A stretch of DNA of 64,000 bases from Longimicrobium terrae (GTDB lineage: Bacteria; Gemmatimonadota; Gemmatimonadetes; Longimicrobiales; Longimicrobiaceae), in assembly GCF_014202995.1 (NCBI RefSeq), contig NZ_JACHIA010000009.1, positions 124,001 through 188,000 on the forward strand. The letters are read 5' to 3'. The notes beneath the pieces are model-generated. The model was not told the DNA's origin. It did no database searches and saw only the letters and a list, made by a program, of their open reading frames with translations. How positions within the stretch are numbered: the stretch's first letter is position 1; every line of letters starts with the position of its first letter. Made by a program: the position numbers and the translations under genes. Below are positions 42,078-50,510 of this stretch, piece after piece.

Positions 42078-42533
42078 TAGCGGCGGGGTTCGACGGGGAA
42101 AGACGGTCTGCGGGTCGTTTCTCGACGTGCTCTCAGACGGACAGCGTGGGTGAACGAACTCTGGCCAGCCGAGTTTCTCAGCCGCCTCTCAGAGCGCCCC
42201 GCCGGATCACCGCTGAGCGCAGGTTCTCTTCTTCACGTGATGGACGGCACGCAGCGCGGACCGCGGTTGTACCTGCCGTGCCCCGCATGCACCCACCCTG
42301 CCTCACCAGTGTGGCTCGCCGGCCACGCTGCCCATCGTACCCGCAGAGCCTGCAACCGTATTCCGTTGCAGAGCTTACCATCGATCACAAGCGCAGGCAC
42401 GGCCGGGGGACCCTCCCTTGCAGCCGCTTTTCCGCATCGGACCCCCCGCACCAACTGGCGGTTGCGCGGGCTCCGCGGATCAGTCCGCGCCGCGCATCCC
42501 ATCATCCCCATCCCACAGATCGGAGTTCCAGGA

Positions 42534-44327
42534 ATGTCCACGCTTTCCAGTTTCTCGCTGCCGGCCTTCATTCAGGATTTTCCCGCGGACTCGCCACAGG
42601 ACGTGGAGATGAAGCGGCAGTGGAACATCAACGTTTCCGGCTGGATCACGCAGGCCATGCCGCCTGCACCCTCGTTCTTCTACGACCCCACGGCCGTGGA
42701 CATCCCCTCCGGAAGCCCCTCGGTGCTGGTGCAGTGGGTGGCGTTTCCCGGACGGCTTCAGCAGTTCTATTCCAACACGCCCCCCAACGACCCGCCGAAC
42801 ATCTACAATCTGACCCAGGCGCAGGTGTACTCGCTGGCCGACCAGTACGCGGCCGGCGGGAGCGTGCCGGAGTTCAAGGAAATCCCGTCCGTCCTCTGCC
42901 CCGCGGCGCAGTGGAAGGGCCCGCTCAAGACCTTTGGCCCGTACGGCCCCCGCGGCTGGCTGGATGAGTACTGCGAGTGGAGCGCGGCCCGCGACGCCAG
43001 CGGCAACCTGCTGCGGGTGGATTTTGCCTGCGAAAACCCGGAGTACTGGAACACGCTCTGGATGGTGAGCCCCGAAAAGGTGCGCGAGCTGTACGAAAGC
43101 GTGCTCAACTGGGACGCGCCCGCCGACCGCCGGATCACGGTGACGCTGCAGGACCTGCAGATGTTCGCCGACGGCAATGCGGTCACCGACCCCGTCACCG
43201 GCGCGCCGGTCTACAACCCGCTCAACAAGTGGAACAGCGGCCCCACCGCCGTGCGCACCGGCGATGCCTCCCAGTTCAGCGGCGGCGTGATGCACCTTAC
43301 CAGCACGCCCAACACGCTGCAGACCGAACTGGGGCTGGCCGGCGCTTCCACCGTGCAGTTTCAGGTGGCCGGGCCCGTGAACGAGCAGTCGCTCATCTGC
43401 TGCGGCAAGTACGGCCAGCAGTACCGCCACAGCGACCCGCACATCGGATTCACCGTAAACCAGGTCGTGGGCGGCGCGCTCACCGGCGGCCAGCCGCAGC
43501 TCGTCTGCCTGGCCAACCCGGTGGGGCTCTACCTTCAGCCGCCCACGGCCAGCTTCTCGTTCGGGCCGGGCATCGATCCCGCGAAGCTGCCGGCGAACGC
43601 GCAGGCCTCCGACATCTACCACGTGCTGCGCGGCTCCGCGACGGTGACGGACAGCGTGACGGGCAAGCCCTTTCCCGGCGGAATGATCCTGCACGCCGCG
43701 GCCCAGATCCCCTCTGCGTGGCTGGCCGTGTATCCACAGATGACGCTGGGCGACATCCTGATCAACAACGAGCCGCTGCAGTGGGCGGGGCAGCTGGCCG
43801 CGCAGTTCAAGGTGGGGCTGTACGCCCGCCCGCTTGCCGCGCCCACCACGCCCCCGCCGGCCCCGTGCTCCACCGGCGCCGCCACGCCCGGCGCCCCGCT
43901 GCAGGCGCTGTACGCCAGCGTGTGGAACGCGTTCTACAACGCGGTGGAAACGGCGCCCACCGGGCAGACCATGTCCCTGGCCAGCAACACCACCTTCATC
44001 GCCCCGCGCCTGCCCGCCGGAACCACGCAGGATCTGGTGGTAACGTGCAACAACCCGTCGCCGGGGTCGCTCAAGGCGGGCATCCTGCTGCCGGACGGGT
44101 CCGCGGTGGACGGCTCCATCAAGGTCACCATCAACAGCGCCGTGCCCGTGGAGTACGCGGTGCCCGGTAACTCGTATCCCGGCTCGTACACGGCGCTCCA
44201 GCTCACGGTGGCGGTGCCCGCCGGAGCGCTGGCGGGGCTGCGCGGAATCCAGATCGTGGATTCGCAGTCCGGGCCGCAGAGCTTTCCGGCGATGGTGTAC
44301 GTGTCGCCGGGAGGCATTCATGCGTAG
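42534..44327 (+). CDS. Unrecognised 597-residue protein, first of a two-gene operon
   Basis: Starts at ATG 42534 with GGAG at 42522-42525; an upstream open frame from 42150 is repeat text. No signal peptide is clear and no membrane helix is present; the protein is soluble and Pro/Gly/Trp rich. Segments such as NIYNLTQAQVYSLADQYA, LDEYCEWSAARDASGN and LICCGKYGQQYRHSDPH have Cys and His that could bind a metal or form disulfides, but no motif I know covers them. The C-terminal part is beta-rich. It overlaps the next gene by eight bases and is transcribed divergently from the hemocyanin-like gene 1.2 kb away. A redox role together with the haem lipoprotein is only a guess. Confidence 0.8.
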   Translation: MSTLSSFSLPAFIQDFPADSPQDVEMKRQWNINVSGWITQAMPPAPSFFYDPTAVDIPSGSPSVLVQWVAFPGRLQQFYSNTPPNDPPNIYNLTQAQVYSLADQYAAGGSVPEFKEIPSVLCPAAQWKGPLKTFGPYGPRGWLDEYCEWSAARDASGNLLRVDFACENPEYWNTLWMVSPEKVRELYESVLNWDAPADRRITVTLQDLQMFADGNAVTDPVTGAPVYNPLNKWNSGPTAVRTGDASQFSGGVMHLTSTPNTLQTELGLAGASTVQFQVAGPVNEQSLICCGKYGQQYRHSDPHIGFTVNQVVGGALTGGQPQLVCLANPVGLYLQPPTASFSFGPGIDPAKLPANAQASDIYHVLRGSATVTDSVTGKPFPGGMILHAAAQIPSAWLAVYPQMTLGDILINNEPLQWAGQLAAQFKVGLYARPLAAPTTPPPAPCSTGAATPGAPLQALYASVWNAFYNAVETAPTGQTMSLASNTTFIAPRLPAGTTQDLVVTCNNPSPGSLKAGILLPDGSAVDGSIKVTINSAVPVEYAVPGNSYPGSYTALQLTVAVPAGALAGLRGIQIVDSQSGPQSFPAMVYVSPGGIHA

Positions 44328-45909
44328 CCGCGCGCTTCTCTGCGCCGCGGTCGTCCTGTACGCGGCGGCCTGCGGGCGCGCGGACGGCGAGCGCGGCGGC
44401 GCGCCCGCGGCCCAGGCCGGCGTGGGGGGCGAGCAGGCCCAGGCGGCACCCGCGCCGAGCCCCTGCACGGGGTTCGGCGTACCGCCCATCGTTCAGAAGC
44501 CGGTGCTCAGCGGCGACTTCTCCTCCGTGGGCGACCAGCTGGGGGCGGACTGCATGGCGTGGCAGTCGTTCATCGCGCTCAACTGGCGGGCGGACCCGGC
44601 CAACCCCGGCCAGCCCGACACCTCGGCGGCGTGGGGCGGCTTCGGCGATCCGGCGGACGAATCGCCCACCGTGTGGGAAAGCTACTGGGAGCCCGCGGAG
44701 GTGTTCAACCAGCCGGTGGGGACCCGGCTGCTGTGGTCCAGCCCGCGCCCGGCCGGCAAGCGGCTGGTGCGCCGCTCCAAGCTGGACGACGCCAACCTCA
44801 CGCTCATCGGCTTTCAGCAGGCGGGCGACCACAAGTGGCTGACCGCGCAGGACGGCAACCTCACCTACTACGAGGTGCGGATCAACCAGGACGAGTTCGA
44901 ATACATCACCACCAACGTCATCAACGGCAGCGACCTCACCACCTTCGCGGGGCAGGCCGCCTGCGCGGCGCAGGCGGGAAAGCAGGGGCGGGGCGGCTTC
45001 AACCTTCCGGTGGGCGGCGGCAACAGCGCCACCGCGGTGAACGACGCGGACTGCATGGGAACGCCGCGCACCTACGGCCGCAACGTGGGCAGCATCGAGC
45101 TCAAGGCGGCGTGGCGCGTACTCCCCGCCAACGGCTCGCTCAACGGCCGCTACCTGACGGCGCAGGCGCAGATTGTGGATCCCGCCACCGGGCGCGCGAC
45201 GCCCGCCACCGTGGGGCTCACGGGGCTGCACATTCTGCGGCGGGTGCCGGGGGCGCAGCAGTTCGTGTGGTCCACCTTTGAGCAGATCGACAACAGCCCG
45301 GACCAGGGAAGCACGCCGGACGGGTACACCAATCCCGTGCTGCCGTCCAACCCCAACCAGAAGCCGGGCCCGGGCTACACCTACTACAACCCGGGGTGCA
45401 GCAAGACCACCGACACCGTCTACGGCTGCGCGCACAACCAGATGCCGGACAGCGCCTGCGCGGTGGGGCAGGCCAGCGGGTGCGATCCGTACCCGGCGCC
45501 CATGCAGGTGACGCGCGTGACCCCGGTGGATCCCGTCGCCAACAGCGTCACGGGGTACGTGTGGAGCGTGCTGCCGGCCAACTCGGTGTTCAACTACTAC
45601 CGCCTGGTGAACGTGCAATGGCCGGCCAACTCCACCGCCACCGCGCCGGGCAGCACCACGCCGCTCACCCGCGGCGACATCACGCCCGCGGCAAACGTGG
45701 CCAACACCACGCTCGAGACGTATCTGCAGACCAGCGCCACCGCCAACAACTGCATGTCGTGCCACCAGCAGGCGCCCATCGCGCAGGCGGCGGAGCAGAG
45801 CGTGGCCATGGTCGCGGGGCGCCGGCTGCGGACGGTGCGGCTGCTGGCCAGCAGCAAGGAGTACGGGTCCAGCTACAGCTTCATCTTTGCCACGGAGACG
45901 CGGCACTGA
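44320..45909 (+). CDS. Lipoprotein with one C-terminal cytochrome c haem site
   Basis: 529 residues; overlaps the preceding gene by eight bases. The N-terminus is a lipoprotein signal (MRSRALLCAAVVLYAAAC). The central part has SFIALNWRADPANPGQPD and WESYWEPAEVFNQPVG, resembling a domain of otherwise uncharacterised cytochrome c family proteins. The only haem-binding motif is NNCMSCHQQAP near residue 485, 45 residues from the C-terminus; no clear Met ligand segment follows. The protein is probably anchored in the outer face of the inner or in the outer membrane. Together with the preceding protein it may pass electrons to or from an unknown partner. Confidence 0.82.
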   Translation: MRSRALLCAAVVLYAAACGRADGERGGAPAAQAGVGGEQAQAAPAPSPCTGFGVPPIVQKPVLSGDFSSVGDQLGADCMAWQSFIALNWRADPANPGQPDTSAAWGGFGDPADESPTVWESYWEPAEVFNQPVGTRLLWSSPRPAGKRLVRRSKLDDANLTLIGFQQAGDHKWLTAQDGNLTYYEVRINQDEFEYITTNVINGSDLTTFAGQAACAAQAGKQGRGGFNLPVGGGNSATAVNDADCMGTPRTYGRNVGSIELKAAWRVLPANGSLNGRYLTAQAQIVDPATGRATPATVGLTGLHILRRVPGAQQFVWSTFEQIDNSPDQGSTPDGYTNPVLPSNPNQKPGPGYTYYNPGCSKTTDTVYGCAHNQMPDSACAVGQASGCDPYPAPMQVTRVTPVDPVANSVTGYVWSVLPANSVFNYYRLVNVQWPANSTATAPGSTTPLTRGDITPAANVANTTLETYLQTSATANNCMSCHQQAPIAQAAEQSVAMVAGRRLRTVRLLASSKEYGSSYSFIFATETRH

Positions 45910-45986
45910 TCCGCGCGCGGCGGTACAACTCCGTCGCGTCGCGTGGGACCGGGCGAAGCAGAGATTGAGGATGGATGGATGAACAT

Positions 45987-46014
45987 CGGGGTGCCGCGCG
46001 TCCGCGGCACCCCG
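45987..46014 (+). terminator. Hairpin behind the haem lipoprotein gene
   Basis: Perfect 12-base stem CGGGGTGCCGCG with its complement and a four-base loop, followed by TTGCTG. It lies 78 bases behind the stop; the T run is weak. Confidence 0.55.
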
Positions 46015-46124
46015 TTGCTGATGCTGATCACCCGCGCCGCCGATCCGGCCCGCCCTACGCCGCGCCCGCGGATCCGGGGTGCCCGCCGAAGCGCACCGGC
46101 TGCGGGCGGATCTCCGTCCCATGC

Positions 46125-46157
46125 GAAAGCGGCCCCCTTCACCGGGAAGGGGGCCGC
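46125..46157 (-). terminator. Terminator of the Ig-like lipoprotein gene
   Basis: Stem GCGGCCCCCTT with its complement around CACCGGG; on the minus strand followed by TTTCGC, 18 bases behind the stop at 46175. Confidence 0.7.
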
Positions 46158-46174
46158 CGTTCATCCCCCGAAAG

Positions 46175-47578
46175 CTACTCGGGGCAGATCTGCACCGCCG
46201 GGTTGCAGGCCGGCGGCGCGGGTTCCACCACCGACACCACGCCGCTGCCCGTGATTCCGCCGATGGTGGCGTAGATGTTCGTCTGCCCGTACCACGCGCC
46301 GTACAGCGAGGCGCTGCTGCCGTTGCTGGACGTGATGGAGGCGACGGACGAGTTGCCGCTGGACCACGAGCTCACGGTGCCCGGGATGGCCCAGCCGTAC
46401 TGGTCCAGCGCCGATGCGGAGGTCGCACCCGCGCTCCCCTGCTCCACCGTCACCGACCACACGTTCACCGAAGTGGCCACGGGCTTGGAACGCTGCACCC
46501 ATCCCAGCTCGATGTCGGCGTAGATGCTGGAGTTCCCCGACACGTTCAGCCGGCGGGACTGGTCGCGGTCCACCCAGGTAAAGACCCTGGGCCCGTACCA
46601 TTCATCCGGGTTGGCCCATCCATCCTCTTCCCTGATCCGGAGCTGGATGTACGCGTTGCTGCTGTCCGGCAGAACGGGAAGGAGCAGGCCCGGTCGAAGC
46701 CGCCATGCCTGGCGGTACGGAAGGCTGTAGTTCTGGTAGGTCCACTCTCCCAGGTAGCTGCCGTCGGGGCGGTAGAACTTGGCATAGAACGTCAGTTCCA
46801 GGTCGGTGCCGGAGTCGTTGGTCTCAAAGAAGGCCTCGTCCAGGTACGTGGAATCACCGAAGTTCAGCGACTCCATCCCGCCGGAAGCCGTCATCCCCGG
46901 CACCATCACCGTCTTGTGTCCTTTGGCATCCGTCCAGGTGTACTGCTCGGCGATCTCGCCGTCCGTCGCCGACTGGATGACGGCGCCCGCGCCCGCCGGC
47001 TGCGGGTTTCCGCGCCGGCCCCGGGGCTCAGCGGGGTTGATCATCATGACCAGCGCGCTGGACGAGGCGCTGCCCACTCCGGCAACCAGCTGCCCGTCGC
47101 TGCCGAAGCCGAAGACGGTGCGGTCCTCCGGGTTTACGCTGGCGGCCACCACCACGCCGGGGGTGCCCCGCCAGGCGCGGCGCTGGGCGCGGCTGGGAAC
47201 GGAAAAGTCCAGGTCCGGCAGGGCGCGAAGCCGCGCGATGTACACTTCCGGCGTTTCGCCCGCCGCGGCGGCGGCGCCCGCCAGCAGCCCTGCGCCCCGG
47301 GGCGAGCCCATCAGTTCCCGAAGGCTCACCTGGTGCACGTCCCACGGCGAGTCGCGCATGGCGTCGCGCACGGCGGCGCGCACCTCTTCGCGCCCCATGG
47401 CCACGGCCACGGACCGCGCCACGGTCTTGAGGCTGGCTTCGGCGCCCTGGATGTCTCCGGTGGTCACCGTGCCGGCCTTGGTTGGAACTGCCTGCGGCCC
47501 CGTTCCGGGATTGTCGCATGCCGCGGCGGCGGCGACGAGCCCGAGGCCCACCCACGCGCTTGATCGACGATTCATCAT
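46175..47578 (-). CDS. Surface lipoprotein with C-terminal Ig-like domain
   Basis: 467 residues from ATG 47578. Signal with lipobox AAAAC (MMNRRSSAWVGLG...), then Ala-rich helical text to about 100, a middle beta-rich part (PEDRTVFGFGSDGQLVAGVG) and a C-terminal Big_2-like domain near 395-455 (VTVEQGSAGATSASALDQYG, then SVASI). It is likely exported and anchored in the outer membrane. No catalytic motif is visible; a role in adhesion or envelope structure is only a guess. It ends at a clear terminator. The 635-base gap before it (47579-48213) holds two repeats. Confidence 0.78.
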   Translation of the reverse strand: MMNRRSSAWVGLGLVAAAAACDNPGTGPQAVPTKAGTVTTGDIQGAEASLKTVARSVAVAMGREEVRAAVRDAMRDSPWDVHQVSLRELMGSPRGAGLLAGAAAAAGETPEVYIARLRALPDLDFSVPSRAQRRAWRGTPGVVVAASVNPEDRTVFGFGSDGQLVAGVGSASSSALVMMINPAEPRGRRGNPQPAGAGAVIQSATDGEIAEQYTWTDAKGHKTVMVPGMTASGGMESLNFGDSTYLDEAFFETNDSGTDLELTFYAKFYRPDGSYLGEWTYQNYSLPYRQAWRLRPGLLLPVLPDSSNAYIQLRIREEDGWANPDEWYGPRVFTWVDRDQSRRLNVSGNSSIYADIELGWVQRSKPVATSVNVWSVTVEQGSAGATSASALDQYGWAIPGTVSSWSSGNSSVASITSSNGSSASLYGAWYGQTNIYATIGGITGSGVVSVVEPAPPACNPAVQICPE

Positions 47579-47785
47579 CTCAACGCAGAGCTGGAGGGAG
47601 ATAAGAGCATAGGGGCAGGCGGGAAAGGATGGTTGCCGGCCCCTCCGCTCGGGAGAGTGCCGAACGGTAGGTTTTTTCAGCCAGAGGCGGCAATCGTGAG
47701 GGGGCGAACCGGCGGAATCGTGGGGTGAACCGCATTCCCGCCGGCCCGATCCGACTTCGTCTCCAGCGTCTCGCGGCCGGGCTTT

Positions 47786-47866
47786 GTTGAGCGAATGAAT
47801 CCGCCACTCAAGAAGCGGTAACCCCCGACACCGGCCGCTGGCGCGTCCGGTTCGGGGCTTCAACCG
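47786..47866 (-). repeat. Dispersed repeat family D, copy 2
   Basis: Inverted relative to 20829-20908: it begins TTGAGCGAATGAATCCGCC and ends TTCGGGGCTTCAAC. The middle parts differ. No gene inside. Confidence 0.6.
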
Positions 47867-47902
47867 CATCGGGACGGCGGGAGCAAGCCGTGTCCCGCCG
47901 CC

Positions 47903-48070
47903 GCGCTGAGGTCTCCCTTTCTCCCGCGGAGCGGGGGAGAGGGCCGGGGAGAGGGGCCTCTCCGGCCGCGCATGACTCTCCGGATCGAGCTGAGTTGCCG
48001 TTCTCCCCTCTCCGTGCGGCAGTTTGCACGGGGAGGGGCTGGGGGAGGGGCCGCCCGGCCCGGCGATGAA
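47903..48070 (+). repeat. Dispersed hairpin-rich repeat family B, copy 1
   Basis: About 168 bases from GCGCTGAGGTCTCCC to CCGGCGATGAA. It holds two stem-loops, one of the CTCCCGC/GCGGGAG type and one formed by CCCCTCTCCGTGC with GCACGGGGAGGGG. Copy 2 at 58579-58748 is in the same orientation. Confidence 0.75.
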
Positions 48071-48147
48071 CGAATCTCTCCGCGGCAAACCTGTATCGAT
48101 GAGCCTCCGCTCTCGACCCTCGCAAAAGCACGACGCGCCTGGGCGCA

Positions 48148-48187
48148 AAACGAGGAGGGGGTGATCCACCCGGATCACCCCCTCCTC
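48148..48187 (-). terminator. Terminator of the manganese catalase gene
   Basis: Perfect 16-base stem (48152-48167 with 48172-48187) and a four-base loop; the minus strand continues GTTTTGC. It lies 26 bases behind the stop. Confidence 0.85.
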
Positions 48188-48213
48188 CCGTCTCAAGCGA
48201 CCCGCGCAGCAGG

Positions 48214-49110
48214 TCAGCCGAAGAGCTTCTTCGCGATGTCCTTGAACATCTCGTGGTCGATGTCCGGACCCAGCGGCGACGTCAGCTGCGGCTCTTCCGG
48301 CAGCTCCGGCGGATCAAACCCTTCCGGCGGGCCGTCCTGCACGATCAACTCGCTCCCGTCCTCGGGGTGCGTGCCGTTCCAGATCTGGTTGATCTCGCGG
48401 TAGTCGTTGGGGCTGAACCGGTACAGGATCCGGTGCAGACCCTTGGCCTCGTGCGGCCGCGTCTCCGTGAAGCGCTTGTTGCTGATCTCGGGAATGGGAA
48501 GCAGCTTGCCCACGTCCACGCCGGTCAGCTTCTCCAGCGCCTTGGCGTACGCCACAATGTGTACGCCGCCGCGCACCAGCAGGTAGCCCAGCATGGCGCG
48601 CGAGGTGCGGTCTTCCACCATCTCGTACACGCGGATCTTGTTGGCCCGCGCGCCGCACTCCAGAAAGAAGTTGTGCAGCAGATCCAGCTTCAGGTTGCCG
48701 CTGGAAAAGACGTAGCTGCCGTTCCAGGGATTGCCCATGGAGTCCACCGGCAGCGCCGCCTGGCCGCTGGCGATGAAGTGGTAGCTGTTGCGCATGTCCG
48801 TGGCGTTGGCCAGCGGCGTGGCGTTCGGATCGCTGCCGCGCTTGGTGGAGCCGGTCAGCAGCAGGTTGATGGTGTACGACACCGCCTCGATGTGGCCGTA
48901 CTCTTCGGCCGCGATGTTGGCGATCAGGTCGTAGAACGGGCGCATCTTGTCGCGCCCGCGAAAGTTGAAGGACTGAAAGGTGTAGTTCATCAGGGTAGAC
49001 ATCTCCCCGAACTTGCCTCCCAGCAGCTCCTGCACCGCCGCGGCGGCGTTGGGCGAAGCATGCTCCGGATTGGGCAGTTCCAGCGCGAGCTTGTCGATCC
49101 GAGTGATCAT
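48214..49110 (-). CDS. Manganese catalase
   Basis: 298 residues from ATG 49110, which follows GGAAGGA. Non-haem di-manganese catalase that breaks down hydrogen peroxide. The four-helix ferritin-like site is complete: Glu36 (KFGEMS), Glu70 and His73 (AAEEYGHIE), then a Glu in FFLECGAR and a His in RGGVHIVAY. The start IDKLALELPNPE and the AAAAVQELLGG segment are family hallmarks. The C-terminal 50 residues are Pro/Glu rich, as in other members. No regulator binding site is recognised in the gap. It is the only catalase-like gene in the window. Confidence 0.95.
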   Translation of the reverse strand: MITRIDKLALELPNPEHASPNAAAAVQELLGGKFGEMSTLMNYTFQSFNFRGRDKMRPFYDLIANIAAEEYGHIEAVSYTINLLLTGSTKRGSDPNATPLANATDMRNSYHFIASGQAALPVDSMGNPWNGSYVFSSGNLKLDLLHNFFLECGARANKIRVYEMVEDRTSRAMLGYLLVRGGVHIVAYAKALEKLTGVDVGKLLPIPEISNKRFTETRPHEAKGLHRILYRFSPNDYREINQIWNGTHPEDGSELIVQDGPPEGFDPPELPEEPQLTSPLGPDIDHEMFKDIAKKLFG

Positions 49111-49286
49111 GGAGAGTCCTTCCCTTGGCGGATGTACGCGGGCCGGTGTGGCCGCGGCGAAAGGAGGGTGCACGTTTGCGGCCATGCCCGGCGCAGCGCC
49201 GCGCGGAACGCAACCGCTGATTCTGCTTCTACTTGCAGTGCAGGAGCCCGATCCGGCGCCGTCCAGCCGCGCCGGACCGGTTGCGT

Positions 49287-49760
49287 TCAGAAGGTGAGGC
49301 GCATGGAAACCGCGGTTCCGCCGGCGGGCGCCCGGGACACGGCCACAGGCGCCCGGCTCGACTTCCCACCCGTCGCGATCGCCACGATGCCGCCGATGAC
49401 CGCGCCCACCCCGGCGCCCGCGACCGCGCCCATCGCCATCCGGTCGTCGGCGTTGAAGTCCAGGAGGCAGTCTTGGCAATCTTCATCGTCGTCGGTCACC
49501 GCGAACCGGCCCAGCAGCCCTCCCGCCACCGCCCCGGCGCCGGCCCCGATCAGCACGCCGCCCACCACCCGGCCGGCCCTCACCCGCGACCGTCCCGATT
49601 CCCACGCCGCGTCCGTCGCCCGGGCCCCGGACGATACCGCGGGCTGAAGGCTGGCGGAGATCACGGCCGGGGGCGTGTCCATGCGCGTCTGGGCGCCGGC
49701 GGGCACCGCGGATGCGGCGCACACGGCAAAGGCGCACGCGGAAAGCAGATAGCGTTTCAT
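49287..49760 (-). CDS. Exported glycine-zipper protein
   Basis: 157 residues with GGGAG eight bases ahead of ATG 49760. A signal peptide (MKRYLLSACAFAVCAASAVPAGAQ) is followed by two glycine-zipper helices, GGVLIGAGAGAVAGGLLG and GAVAGAGVGAVIGGIV, separated by an acidic loop with CQDC. Such proteins often insert in or lie on the outer membrane. Function unknown. A shorter protein of the same design is encoded at 63065-63472. The gap 49761-50076 shows nothing I can name. Confidence 0.72.
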   Translation of the reverse strand: MKRYLLSACAFAVCAASAVPAGAQTRMDTPPAVISASLQPAVSSGARATDAAWESGRSRVRAGRVVGGVLIGAGAGAVAGGLLGRFAVTDDDEDCQDCLLDFNADDRMAMGAVAGAGVGAVIGGIVAIATGGKSSRAPVAVSRAPAGGTAVSMRLTF

Positions 49761-50076
49761 GCAGCGAACTCCCGTTTGTGCTCGCTCGCCCGCCGGAAAT
49801 CGGAGGGCGCTGGCGAATCCCGGTATTCAGGGACGGGGTAAACCTCGGCATCCTTAGTTCCTCCGGCCATCGGTCGATCGGCCTAGTCCGCTTCTCTTGC
49901 CGCGCCGAAACGCCGTCCTGGCGGGGCGGGGACGATCCGGAGAAGATGCGAAGTATTGGAATTTCATCCGGAGTCAAACACCATGGCAGCCCCCACTTGC
50001 GCACCGGAGCGGAGGATATTACTTTTGGTTGTGAGCCGCCGGGACGGGTTGCTGAACACGAAAACCCGGCGCTTTC

Positions 50077-50149
50077 TGCCCTCTGGTGTAATTGGCAACA
50101 CGCCTGACTCTGACTCAGGAAAGTCCAGGTTCGATCCCTGGGGGGGCAA
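50077..50149 (+). tRNA. tRNA-Gln (CTG)
   Basis: Acceptor TGCCCTC/GGGGGCA with one T-G pair, discriminator A, anticodon CTG in the loop CTCTGAC, T arm CCAGG/CCTGG. CCA is not encoded. A terminator follows. Confidence 0.95.
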
Positions 50150-50155
50150 CTGGCG

Positions 50156-50192
50156 AAAGGCCCGGACCGCACACGCGGTCCGGGCCTTTCTG
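50156..50192 (+). terminator. Terminator of the tRNA-Gln gene
   Basis: A 15-base stem AAAGGCCCGGACCGC with its complement, loop ACAC, then TTTCTGC. The rest of the gap to 50510 has no gene or clear signal. Confidence 0.85.
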
Positions 50193-50510
50193 CATTCCCT
50201 CTGCATCCGCCGCGCCTCTGGAAAGCAGCGGCCGGTACAAATGACGTCGCGAGCTGCGAGGGCGGAAATCCGTCCCGCGAAATCGTTCGCCTGCAACGTG
50301 GACCAGTGGTAGGTTCACTGCGCAGAACCCGGTTCGCCGCATCTTGTTTCATCTTCCCGCGACTCCGGACGCGGCGGATCAAAGCGTATTCCCCTGATCC
50401 GCCGGGAACGCCCGCTTCTCCGCGGGCTGCAGCCATCCACCCGTCATCCCGCCCGCCAGGCCATCTCCGGCCCGGCACGGCTTGGTCACCGCATCCGCAC
50501 AGAAAACGCC

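Noticed and set aside
49820-49890. GGTAAACC with nearby paired GGCC segments, like a cyclic-di-GMP riboswitch
   Set aside because: The GACGCAAAGC core and the expected helix order are missing, and no gene follows in the right direction.
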